Assembly (NCBI GenBank): GCA_038253885.1
Contig: JBBSGP010000062.1
Location: 1 to 15,095, forward strand
Direction of reading: 5' to 3'
DNA: 15,095 nucleotides
Source of the DNA: JALZAQ01 sp038253885
GTDB lineage: Bacteria > Gemmatimonadota > Gemmatimonadetes > Gemmatimonadales > Gemmatimonadaceae
The translations under genes were made by a program, and so were the position numbers. Shown here in pieces: positions 1-8,291 of this stretch. Under the pieces are notes generated by a model. The model was not told the DNA's origin and did not search any database. It saw only the letters and a list, made by a program, of their open reading frames with translations. The first letter of the stretch is position 1. Each line of letters begins with the position of its first letter.

Positions 1-63
1 TCCCGCAGCCTCGGTGATCGCGAGCGGGAATGTGATCCTGGCTCGAAAGCCGCAGTAATTCCG

Positions 64-1206
64 TCAGTCACTGACGAATCGGCGAACAGCGTCGATCACA
101 TGATCCTGTTCCGCGTCAGTCATCGAATTGTAGAAGGGAAGTCGTAGCAACCGGTCGCTGGAGCTTTCCGCGACCGGGCACGTCCCGAGCCTCCCTCCGA
201 AACGCATTCCCATGGGAGAGGAATGCAGCGGAACGTAGTGGAAAACGCTCGAGACTCCACACGTCCCGAGGTGCGCGATCATGGCCTGCCGCGCGGCGAG
301 CGAAGGCATCAGCAGATAGAAGATATGGTAGGCCGGCCCGACGTGGACCGGAACGACAGGCAGCCGGGCTCCGACCTGCGGTGCCCAGTCCCCTAGTCCC
401 TTCTCATAGCGCTCGAACAACAGCTGGCGTCTCGCCTGGATCGCGGGCCGGCGCTCGAGCTGCCCGTAGAGAATGGCCGCCAGAATATCGCTCGGCAGGT
501 AACTGCTACCGACATCGACCCAGGTGTACTTGTCCACCTGGCCGCGGAAGAACTGGCTCCGGTTGGTTCCCTTTTCCCGGATGATCTCGGCCCGCGCGAC
601 CAGGGCGGGATCGTTCAGAACCAGCGCGCCCCCCTCACCGCAGGTGAAGTTCTTGGTCTCGTGGAAGCTCAGCGTGCTCATGGCGCCAAAGCTGCCGAGA
701 AGTTGGCCCCGGTAGCTGCCGAAGAGACCGTGCGCGTTGTCCTCGACGATGGCCAGGCCGTGTTTCCTGGCCACCGGCACGATCACGTTCATCTCGCAAC
801 CGATCCCGGCGTAGTGTACGGGGACGATGGCGCGCGTGCGCGGAGTGATCAGGGCATCGAGCTGGCGCTCATCGAGATTGAGGGTGTCCGGCCGGATGTC
901 GGTGAACACCGGAATCGCTCCACGCAGGACGAAAGCGTTGACCGAGCTGACGAAGGTGAAAGTCGGAACGATCACCTCATCGCCCGGCTGGAGATCGAGC
1001 AGGAGGGCCGCCATCTCCAGCGCGTGGGTGCAATTCGTCGTGAGCAGCGCTTGGGCGGCGCCGAGCGCTTCCACGAGGAGGGCGCTGCAGCGGCGCGTGA
1101 AGATGCCGTCGCCGGAGAGATGGCCGCGCGCAACCGCTTCCGTCACGTACTCCTGCTCCCGTCCGACGAAGGCGGGCCGATTGAAGGGAATCTGGAGCAA
1201 CGTCAT
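64..1206 (-). CDS. wecE: dTDP-4-amino-4,6-dideoxygalactose transaminase (WecE/RffA family)
   Basis: PLP-dependent DegT/DnrJ/EryC1 sugar aminotransferase, 380 aa. It should convert dTDP-4-keto-6-deoxyglucose to dTDP-4-amino-4,6-dideoxyhexose in the cytoplasm, using glutamate. It resembles E. coli WecE, as I recall that sequence, along nearly its whole length: an N-terminal IPFNRP segment, PGDEVIVPTFTFVS, the VPVHYAG block, the PLP-lysine motif FHETKN with Lys185 (WecE Lys181 after allowing for a 4-residue N-terminal difference), and EKGTNRSQFFRGQVDKYTW. Those last segments are highly specific to WecE. The ATG at 1206 is chosen because homology begins right after it; the longer open frame upstream is antisense or off-frame to the formyltransferase. 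It lies 11 bp after the formyltransferase stop and is the last complete gene of the minus-strand operon. The product is probably Fuc4N; the C4 epimer Qui4N cannot be excluded. No good Shine-Dalgarno sequence is visible. Confidence 0.93.
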   Translation of the reverse strand: MTLLQIPFNRPAFVGREQEYVTEAVARGHLSGDGIFTRRCSALLVEALGAAQALLTTNCTHALEMAALLLDLQPGDEVIVPTFTFVSSVNAFVLRGAIPVFTDIRPDTLNLDERQLDALITPRTRAIVPVHYAGIGCEMNVIVPVARKHGLAIVEDNAHGLFGSYRGQLLGSFGAMSTLSFHETKNFTCGEGGALVLNDPALVARAEIIREKGTNRSQFFRGQVDKYTWVDVGSSYLPSDILAAILYGQLERRPAIQARRQLLFERYEKGLGDWAPQVGARLPVVPVHVGPAYHIFYLLMPSLAARQAMIAHLGTCGVSSVFHYVPLHSSPMGMRFGGRLGTCPVAESSSDRLLRLPFYNSMTDAEQDHVIDAVRRFVSD

Positions 1207-1217
1207 GGCGTATGTGG

Positions 1218-2147
1218 TCAGCGCCCGAGGGTCTGACTCGGGCTCGTCAGAATCTGATCGGCCGACAGCAGCGGACCATCCTCGACCTGCACCTGGCGCA
1301 GCAGGATCGTCCCATCTCCGGTGAGCACCTCGGCCCCGCGGCCCGGCAACACATCGACCACACGGCCCGGCACACGACCCACGTAGCAGCGCTCGGATGT
1401 CGCGCGCTCGGTCTGCCAGATGATCATCGGTCTGCCGTCGAGCGTGGTGGTGGCGCCCTGGTAGGGCTTCGTGACCGCGCGCACGAGATTGTAGATCTCT
1501 GTGGAGGAACGGGCCCAATCGATGCGATTGTCCTCGGACGTGCGCCGACAGGTGTATGTCGCCAGGGCATCGTCCTGAGGGCGACACTCGGATGCGCCAG
1601 TGGCGAGAGCGGGGAAATTGGCATCGAGCAGGTCCAGGTAAGCGCGCGTCACCTCTTCCATCACCGTAGCGATCGAGTCGTCCGGGCCGATGGGCACGCG
1701 ACGCTGGTCCACGATGTCGCCCGCATCCACCGCGTCGACCATCCTGAACAGCGTCGCCCCGGTGCTCGATTCGCCGTTTACGATCGCCCAGACGGTGGGC
1801 GAGAACCCTCGGTACGCCGGAAGGAGAGAGTCGTGGAAGACGAAGGAACCCATCTTTGCGGAGCGGTGGACAGCGCCGGGAACAACGTATCGCCAGCTGA
1901 CCGCGAGCAGCAGATCCACCGCCTCGTCTCTCCACACCCGGGCGTGGGCCGCTGCGCCGACCTGACGCGCTTCGACGAACGTTCCGCCCCGCGATTCGGC
2001 GAAGGATCTGATGGCGTCCAGGAACGGGGGTTCGCCAGGATCTTCCCGAAAGGAGAACACGAGGAGCTTCGCATCCGGCCAGCTGTCGGCGATCCGTTGG
2101 AGGCAGCGCAGCCCCCGCTGGGTAGCGCAGAGGAGCGCGAGCTTCAC
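1218..2147 (-). CDS. Sugar N-formyltransferase (ArnA-N/FMT fold), catalytic Asn replaced by Val
   Basis: Formyltransferase of 309 aa that probably uses N10-formyl-tetrahydrofolate to formylate the amino group of the dTDP-amino-deoxysugar made by the neighbouring WecE. Seen: an N-terminal strand LALLCATQRG, the hallmark HDSLLPAYRG (His105), NGE and TGATLF, an aspartate in DAGDIV (Asp141), and a C-terminal domain with EDNRIDW and PYQGATTT like the C-terminal subdomain of ArnA/Fmt. In ArnA the triad is Asn102-His104-Asp140. Here the equivalents are Val103-His105-Asp141, so the Asn is absent. The GTG start at 2147 overlaps the TGA of the upstream glycosyltransferase (GTGA), indicating translational coupling and excluding longer starts. 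The operon favours sugar formylation over methionyl-tRNA formylation. The enzyme may be inactive or may use an altered mechanism. Confidence 0.85.
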   Translation of the reverse strand: MKLALLCATQRGLRCLQRIADSWPDAKLLVFSFREDPGEPPFLDAIRSFAESRGGTFVEARQVGAAAHARVWRDEAVDLLLAVSWRYVVPGAVHRSAKMGSFVFHDSLLPAYRGFSPTVWAIVNGESSTGATLFRMVDAVDAGDIVDQRRVPIGPDDSIATVMEEVTRAYLDLLDANFPALATGASECRPQDDALATYTCRRTSEDNRIDWARSSTEIYNLVRAVTKPYQGATTTLDGRPMIIWQTERATSERCYVGRVPGRVVDVLPGRGAEVLTGDGTILLRQVQVEDGPLLSADQILTSPSQTLGR

Positions 2148-3076
2148 GGCGCCGGTGGGGAGGTCGTGCGCCGCACGATGTACAGGGGCCGCCGCTTCGT
2201 CTCGTCGAACATCTTGCCGATGTACAGGCCGAGCATTCCGAGCAATCCGACGACGATGCCGCCGATGAAATAGAGCGAGACGATCAGACTCGCCCATCCG
2301 CTCACCGGTATGCGGTGAGTGAGAGCCCGAACGAGAAAAACGAGACCGGCCACCAGCGACAGAACGGCCATCGCGAAGCCGAGCCGGATCGCGAGCCGGA
2401 GCGGCTTGTCCGAATACGCGATGATCGTGTCGACGGCCAACCGGACGAGCTTGCCATAGTTGTACGATGTCGACCCCGCGAATCGCTCAGCGTGCACCAC
2501 GTCGACGCTCCCGACGCGGAATCCGAGCCATGTCATGAGTCCGCCGAAGAAGCGCAGCCGCTCACGTAACTGACGGAACGAGGTCACCACCTGACGGGAC
2601 ATGATGCGAAAGTTCCCGACCTGCTCGTCATACTGCATCTCGGTCAGGTACTTGAAGACGGAATAGAAGGCATGCGACGTCGTGCGCTTGAGCCATCCGT
2701 CGCGACGCAACCCGCGGCGGGCGAGCACCACGTCATACCCCTCCAAAGCTCTCGCGTACAACCTCGGTATCTCCTCGGGGCGATCCTGGAGGTCGCAGTC
2801 CATGACCACTACCCAGTCACCGTCGCAGACGTCCAGGCCGGCGGTGATGCCATAATGCTGCCCGAAATTCCTGCTGAACTGGAGACCGACCACTCGGGGG
2901 TCGGCTGCGGCCAGATCCTGGATCCTTTCCCACGAGTGGTCCGTCCCTCCATCCTCGACCAGAACGATCTCGAAGTCGCTCGTGATGGTGGACAGCGAGG
3001 CGCACAGTCGACGGTAGAGCTCGTCCATGCATTCCTCGGCCTGGAACACCGGTATCACGACGGAAACGTGGGCCAC
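2144..3076 (-). CDS. ArnC/GtrB-like polyprenyl-phosphate glycosyltransferase (GT2)
   Basis: GT2 glycosyltransferase of 310 aa that probably transfers a nucleotide sugar to undecaprenyl phosphate at the inner face of the cytoplasmic membrane. Seen: SVVIPVFQ at the N terminus, VEDGGTD, RNFGQHYG, a DCD metal-binding motif at residues 93-95 followed by LQDRPEEIPRL, and two C-terminal hydrophobic helices (about 228-253 and 261-286) followed by a basic tail RRPLYIVRR. This layout and the RNFGQH/PEEIPRL blocks match ArnC, GtrB and bacterial DPM1-like enzymes; ArnC is 322 aa. The GTG start at 3076 sits where family homology begins, 35 bp after the rmlA stop; no ATG exists in frame nearby. Its 3' end overlaps the formyltransferase start by 4 bp. 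Being encoded next to a formyltransferase parallels the ArnA-ArnC logic, so the likely substrate is the formamido-deoxysugar made by this operon (inference). Confidence 0.88.
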   Translation of the reverse strand: MAHVSVVIPVFQAEECMDELYRRLCASLSTITSDFEIVLVEDGGTDHSWERIQDLAAADPRVVGLQFSRNFGQHYGITAGLDVCDGDWVVVMDCDLQDRPEEIPRLYARALEGYDVVLARRGLRRDGWLKRTTSHAFYSVFKYLTEMQYDEQVGNFRIMSRQVVTSFRQLRERLRFFGGLMTWLGFRVGSVDVVHAERFAGSTSYNYGKLVRLAVDTIIAYSDKPLRLAIRLGFAMAVLSLVAGLVFLVRALTHRIPVSGWASLIVSLYFIGGIVVGLLGMLGLYIGKMFDETKRRPLYIVRRTTSPPAP

Positions 3077-3111
3077 TCTGTGAGAGGGTGCGAGGAGAAA
3101 GTGTCGGACGG

Positions 3112-4010
<899 letters not shown>

Positions 4011-4014
<4 letters not shown>

Positions 4015-5081
4015 GTATCGGAGCTCATTGCCGGAAGCCCCAGCCGTTCCCCGCGGTACACACCGGACCGGACTCGCTCCCACCACCAGGAGTTCTCGAG
4101 ATACCACTGGACCGTCTTGCGTAGACCCGAGGCAAACGTCTCGCGCGGCTCCCAACCGAGCTCTTTGCGGATGTGCGTCGCATCGATGGCGTAGCGGAGG
4201 TCGTGGCCGGGCCGATCCGCCACCATGCAGATGAGGTCGGAGCGCGGCCCCAGCCTCGCATCGGGCCGGATCTCATCCAGGATGGCGCAGATGAGATGCA
4301 CCACGTCGAGGTTACGCTGCTCGTTGTGGCCCCCGATCGTGTATGTCTCGCCCGGCTGTCCGCGCTCCAACACCGCCACGAGCGCCTCGGCGTGGTCGTC
4401 GACATACAGCCAGTCGCGGACGTTCTCACCGCGGCCGTATACCGGGAGCGGCTTTCCCGCGATGGCATTGAGAATGATCAGCGGGATCAGCTTCTCCGGA
4501 AACTGATACGGACCGTAATTGTTCGAGCAATTGGTGACGATGCAGGGAAGCGCGTATGTCCGATACCAGGCCCGCACGAGGTGGTCGGCGGCGGCCTTGG
4601 TCGCGGCGTAGGGCGAGCTCGGCTGATACGAGCTGGTCTCGCTGAAGTGGCCCGTCAGTCCAAGGGAGCCGAAAACCTCGTCGGTGGAGACGTGAACGAA
4701 CCGGCATTGGCTTCGCTCCTGTTCGTCGAGCCTGCTCCAGGCGCGCCGTGCTTCCTGGAGCAGCGTGTAGGTCCCGACCACATTGGTGCTGACAAAGGCG
4801 CCCGGCCCGTCGATGGAGCGATCCACATGTGACTCGGCGGCGAGATTGAGTACAGCCTGGGGCCGGTGCCGGCGAAAGATGTCTCTCACCGCGTCAGCGT
4901 CGCCAATGTCGGCGTGCTCGAAGAAATAGCGTGAGTCCGCCGAGCTCTGTCGCAATGAGTCGAGGTTGCCCGCGTACGTGAGGGCATCGAGGTTGACAAC
5001 TTCGTGCGAGCCACCCGAGAGCAGCCGCCGCACAACGGCGGAGCCGATGAATCCAGCGCCGCCGGTCACCAGAACCTTCAA
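4011..5081 (-). CDS. rmlB: dTDP-glucose 4,6-dehydratase
   Basis: RmlB/RfbB, 356 aa (E. coli 361), an extended short-chain dehydrogenase that converts dTDP-glucose to dTDP-4-keto-6-deoxyglucose with bound NAD+. Seen: the Rossmann motif TGGAGFIGS near the N terminus, NLAAESHVDRSI, the catalytic Asp-Glu pair in STDEVFG (residues 134-135), the YAATK active-site motif (Tyr158, Lys162), NCSNNYGPYQFPEKLIP, and RDWLYVDDH. A TTG at 5081 is chosen as start: it gives the family-standard first residues KVLVTGGAG and has GGAG six bases upstream. An in-frame ATG at 5186 would add a low-complexity Arg/Ala/Ser-rich stretch with no family counterpart. It is the first gene of the minus-strand operon and supplies the ketosugar for the WecE-like enzyme three genes downstream. 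Confidence 0.95.
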
Positions 5082-5088
5082 GCGAGAC

Positions 5089-5092
5089 TCCG
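5089..5092 (-). promoter_or_regulatory. Ribosome-binding site supporting the rmlB TTG start
   Basis: On the minus strand a GGAG lies about 6-7 bases before the TTG at 5081, inside the context CTCGGAGTCTCGC. It is one of the few recognisable Shine-Dalgarno-like sites in the window and decides between the TTG and the in-frame ATG further upstream. Spacing is normal for a bacterial site. Confidence 0.5.
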
Positions 5093-5184
5093 AGGGAAGA
5101 CGAGTGGCCGGACGATGAGGTGAAGCCGACGCGACGGCAAAGCACTCCGATCGGGCACGCGCGACGGCGTGATGCTCCAGAGAC

Positions 5185-5212
5185 ATTGAGCGTTTACGGC
5201 GCCGGCCGTCAA
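5185..5212 (-). promoter_or_regulatory. Candidate promoter for the rmlB-rmlA-GT-formyltransferase-wecE operon
   Basis: Within the 230-bp divergent gap, the minus strand has TTGACG (5212-5207, five of six matches to a sigma-70-type -35 box), a 16-base spacer, and CTCAAT (5190-5185, three of six matches to a -10 box). It would start transcription about 95 bases upstream of the rmlB TTG. The in-frame ATG at 5186 would fall inside the -10 element, which agrees with the downstream TTG being the real start. The -10 match is weak and the host sigma factor is unknown. Confidence 0.3.
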
Positions 5213-5225
5213 GTGCGCCGAACCG

Positions 5226-5254
5226 TTGCGCGCGCCCGCTGGTCACCATAGATA
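5226..5254 (+). promoter_or_regulatory. Weak candidate promoter for the asnB-like gene
   Basis: The plus strand of the divergent gap has TTGCGC (5226-5231), a 17-base spacer and TAGATA (5249-5254), about 57 bases before the asnB ATG. Spacing is canonical but both boxes match only partly. It is proposed only because a promoter must lie in this gap if the downstream genes are transcribed from it. Confidence 0.2.
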
Positions 5255-5311
5255 CCCTGAGGTGACAACGCCGCTCGCTCCGGTTGATACCGACGTCGCC
5301 GACCGATCAGC

Positions 5312-7174
5312 ATGTGTGGGATAGCGGGCCTCTTTGGCACGGGCATCGGGACCGATCAGGCAGCCGCCGAAGGGGTGCGCCGGATGGTCCGTGCGCAAGA
5401 CCACCGCGGACCCGACGACAGCGGATGGTTGGCCACCGATCACGCCATTCTCGGACATAATCGGCTCAGCATCATCGATCTCTCGCCCTGCGGACACCAG
5501 CCGATGGCGAATGAGGCCGGGACCGTATGGACGATCTTCAATGGCGAGATCTACAATCACGCTGCCTTGCATGCGCAGCTGGAGAGACTTGGACACGTCT
5601 TCCGCTCTCGAAGCGACACCGAGGTGCTGGTTCATGGGTACGAGGCGTGGGGAATAGACGGTCTGCTCGAACGCCTGCGCGGGATGTTCGCGTTCGCGTT
5701 GTACGACCAGCGTCCCGAGGGCTCGCCGTCATACCCAACCGGACGCTTGATCCTCGCTCGGGACCGGTTCGGCATCAAGCCGCTCTATTATGCCGCCGAT
5801 GCGACCAGCCATCGCATTGCCTTCGCGTCCGAAGTCAGATCGTTGCGGCGAAGCGGCCTCGTCCCCTTGGACCAGAACCGGACCGCTTGGCTCGGTTATC
5901 TCCTGCTGGGCTCCGTACCGGCGCCGCAGACGACGCTGCGCGCTGTTCAGTCGATCCCGCCCGGGAGCTATCTCACGGCGGATGTCGGCGCACACAGCCT
6001 GACTCGCTATTACAGTCTGGACGCGATCTTTCACGATGAGGGAAAGGGTAGAATCGGGGAGGAAGCGGGGCAGAGGGGATCGCTCGAGGCGTATTCCTCC
6101 CGACTTCGGACCACTCTGGAAGAAGCGGTGTCTCTCCACCTCATCAGCGACGCGCCGCTCGGCGTCTTCCTCAGCGGAGGCATCGATTCCTCGGCGCTCG
6201 TCGCTCTGGCGGCATCCCGCCAACCTGATCTGCGCACCGTCGGCATCGTCTTCGACGACCGGCGCCTCTCCGAAGAGAGCTTCCAGCGAATCGTCGCCGA
6301 GCGCTATGGCACCAATCACACGAGCGTTCGGCTGACCGCAAAGGATTTCCGCGACGGGTTGCCCGGCTTTCTCGACGCGATGGATGAGCCAACGGTGGAT
6401 GGCCTCAATACCTTCTTCGTCGCCGGGGCCGCCCGCCAGGCCGGTCTCAAGGCGGTGCTGGCCGGAGTGGGCGGCGACGAGATCTTTGCCGGCTATTCGA
6501 CCCTGGATCGCGCTACAACCCTGCGCCGCTTCCAGTCGCTGTTCTCACCGCTGCGCCGCGCCTCCATCTCGCTTCTGCGGCGGCATTCGACTCTGCGACG
6601 ACTCTCGGTGCTCCAACGGCAGGGCGCCATGCCATTCTACCTGGCGCAGCGCGGATTGCACACGCCAGCCGAAGCCGCCGCGTTCATAGGGGTGGACGAG
6701 CGGCAGGCGTGGGACATGCTGGAGTCGCTCGAGCCGAGCGATCCGCCGAAGAACCCGGTGGTGCTGCAGCAGTTTCTGGAGACGCGGCATTACCTTGTCG
6801 ACCAGCTTCTACGCGACGCGGATGTGTTCGGCATGGCACACTCCCTGGAGATTCGCGTCCCACTACTGGACCACGTCCTGGTGGAGATGGTGCTCGAGTC
6901 CCCGCAGTCGTGGCGGCGCGATGGCAAGTGGCCCAAGCCACTCCTGTCGCGCACCCTCCAGGATCTGCTCCCGCGCGAGGTCGTCTTCCGCAGGAAACAA
7001 GGGTTCGTCCTGCCCGTGGAGACGTGGTTGCGATCGAGCGGAGCTGAAGACCTCCTGGCGTCCAGTCAGGAGCGCTCGGTCACGATGAAGGTATGGAAGT
7101 CCTTCTATGCGGGGCAATCGCACTGGTCGCGACCCTGGTCGCTGCTGGTTCTCGACCGTCTCGGACCATCGTGA
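5312..7174 (+). CDS. asnB: Glutamine-dependent asparagine synthase-like amidotransferase
   Basis: Class II glutamine amidotransferase fused to an ATP-dependent synthetase domain, 620 aa. The N terminus MCGIAGLFG supplies the nucleophilic Cys2 that hydrolyses glutamine; RGPDDSG, HNRLSIIDLS, FNGEIYNH and SDTEVLVHGYEAWG are standard for the domain. The synthetase half carries the PP-loop SGGIDSS at residues 288-294, GVGGDEIFAGY, and a C-terminal EIRVPLLDH plus RKQGFVLPVETWLR. Family length is usual (E. coli AsnB about 554; polysaccharide-cluster versions around 600-640). True AsnB makes asparagine, but relatives in O-antigen and exopolysaccharide loci (for example WbpS of Pseudomonas) are thought to amidate sugar uronic acids. 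Given the UDP-GlcNAc 6-dehydrogenase downstream, that role is plausible here but not provable from sequence. First gene of the plus-strand block; no strong Shine-Dalgarno sequence. Confidence 0.9.
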   Translation: MCGIAGLFGTGIGTDQAAAEGVRRMVRAQDHRGPDDSGWLATDHAILGHNRLSIIDLSPCGHQPMANEAGTVWTIFNGEIYNHAALHAQLERLGHVFRSRSDTEVLVHGYEAWGIDGLLERLRGMFAFALYDQRPEGSPSYPTGRLILARDRFGIKPLYYAADATSHRIAFASEVRSLRRSGLVPLDQNRTAWLGYLLLGSVPAPQTTLRAVQSIPPGSYLTADVGAHSLTRYYSLDAIFHDEGKGRIGEEAGQRGSLEAYSSRLRTTLEEAVSLHLISDAPLGVFLSGGIDSSALVALAASRQPDLRTVGIVFDDRRLSEESFQRIVAERYGTNHTSVRLTAKDFRDGLPGFLDAMDEPTVDGLNTFFVAGAARQAGLKAVLAGVGGDEIFAGYSTLDRATTLRRFQSLFSPLRRASISLLRRHSTLRRLSVLQRQGAMPFYLAQRGLHTPAEAAAFIGVDERQAWDMLESLEPSDPPKNPVVLQQFLETRHYLVDQLLRDADVFGMAHSLEIRVPLLDHVLVEMVLESPQSWRRDGKWPKPLLSRTLQDLLPREVVFRRKQGFVLPVETWLRSSGAEDLLASSQERSVTMKVWKSFYAGQSHWSRPWSLLVLDRLGPS

Positions 7175-7208
7175 GATCCCCTCGGAGCGACCCGCGCGCG
7201 TTATCCGT

Positions 7209-8291
7209 ATGATACTCGGCCTGTTCACCGAGATCTGCACGAACGGGGGAATCCAGAGAGTGGGTCGGCACGCCGCCGTGGTCCTCGAGGACATCGCAAG
7301 AGCCACGGATCAACCTTGTCGGCTCTTGAGCATCAACGACCCCGTGGGAACAACCACCATCGGAACTGGCGGTACCTACTCCGTCGTCCGAGGCTTCGGG
7401 GGAAAAAAAGCCGGCCTCATCGCCTCGGCGCTGCTCGCCGCCCCACGGGCCTCTCTGATCTACATGGCACACCCTGGCCTCGCGCCGGTTGCACTCGGAC
7501 TTCGCGCGCTTCACCCTGGCTGCCGGTACTGGGTGCACGTGCACGGAACGGACATCTGGGCGAGACTCTCGTTCCTGGACCGCCTCGCCCTCCGGCGCGC
7601 CACCGGCATCATCTCGATCAGTCGTTACTCCGCCCTCCGCGCGAGCGCTGTCAACGATGTGCCGGAGAAGCTCATCCGCATCGTACCGAACGCATTGGAT
7701 CCGGAGCTGACCGCGCTGCCAACACAGCGTCGGACTGGAGCGGCAGGCGCGACACTCCTCACGGTTGCGCGTCTCGCCGCTTCCGAGCGCTACAAAGGAA
7801 TCGATTCCGTTATCCGAGCGCTCCCGTCGGTGAGACAGCATGTGCCCGAGGTGCGTTACGTCGTCGTGGGAGACGGCGACGATCGGCCTCGTCTCGAGGC
7901 TCTTGCAACGGAATGCGGAGTCGCCGGCCTCGTCCGCTTCGCGGGTCGCGTTTCGGAGGAGGGCCTCGCCTCGGAGTACGGGGATGCATCAATCTTCGTG
8001 ATGCCTAGCAGCGGAGAAGGGTTCGGGGTCGCCTACCTGGAGGCCATGGCCTTTGCCCTTCCGGTGATCGGGGGGAACCACGGAGGCGCTCCGGAGGTGG
8101 TGGAAGATGGGGTAACGGGGTTCGTTGTCGATCGCGAGGCGGTGGACGTTCTGTCGCAGCGGATCATTCTCTTGCTCTCCGACCCGACTCTTGGCGCTCG
8201 CATGGGTGAGCGCGGGCGCGCCTTGGTGCACGAGCAATTCACCTTCGAGCACTTTCGCCGGCGGATGCGTGAGGTGATGACGACAACGTGA
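7209..8291 (+). CDS. GT4-family glycosyltransferase
   Basis: GT-B fold glycosyltransferase of 360 aa, probably cytoplasmic or peripheral at the membrane. The C-terminal half shows the GT4 pattern: TVARLAASERYKG, VVVGDGDDRPRLE, FAGRVSEE, and the E-x7-E donor-binding motif in GEGFGVAYLEAMA, followed by LPVIGGNHGGAPEVVEDGVTG. The N-terminal half has NGGIQRVGRH, a typical acceptor-side glycine-rich loop, and VHGTDIW. Donor and acceptor cannot be named. The ATG at 7209 is preferred because the open frame upstream is off-frame to the asnB gene and homology begins with ILGLFTE; it is 34 bp after the asnB stop. The stop overlaps the next glycosyltransferase start as GTGA, so the two are coupled and probably act in succession on the same chain. 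Confidence 0.88.
   Translation: MILGLFTEICTNGGIQRVGRHAAVVLEDIARATDQPCRLLSINDPVGTTTIGTGGTYSVVRGFGGKKAGLIASALLAAPRASLIYMAHPGLAPVALGLRALHPGCRYWVHVHGTDIWARLSFLDRLALRRATGIISISRYSALRASAVNDVPEKLIRIVPNALDPELTALPTQRRTGAAGATLLTVARLAASERYKGIDSVIRALPSVRQHVPEVRYVVVGDGDDRPRLEALATECGVAGLVRFAGRVSEEGLASEYGDASIFVMPSSGEGFGVAYLEAMAFALPVIGGNHGGAPEVVEDGVTGFVVDREAVDVLSQRIILLLSDPTLGARMGERGRALVHEQFTFEHFRRRMREVMTTT

Noticed and set aside
1..71. Possible next minus-strand gene starting at a GTG (71-69) that overlaps the wecE stop
   Set aside because: Only 23 codons are visible before the window edge, all three frames are open there, and the peptide shows no recognisable pattern, so nothing can be supported.
1218..2147. 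Methionyl-tRNA formyltransferase (fmt) annotation for the formyltransferase
   Set aside because: Same fold, but it lies within a dTDP-amino-sugar operon, has the HDSLLPAYRG variant motif lacking the catalytic Asn, and has no neighbouring def or rsmB gene.
1212..2273. Long plus-strand open frame (353 codons) opposite the formyltransferase
   Set aside because: It is antisense to a gene with clear family motifs and has Arg/His-rich, motif-free composition, typical of antisense frames in GC-rich DNA.
5191..5220. GC-rich partial inverted repeat (GGCGCC/CCGGCC) in the divergent gap as an operator or terminator
   Set aside because: Short, imperfect and expected by chance in GC-rich sequence; there is no T-run for a terminator.
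5082..5249. N-terminal extension of rmlB from an upstream start
   Set aside because: Low-complexity residues with no RmlB counterpart; the TTG at 5081 has a Shine-Dalgarno-like GGAG and matches the family start.
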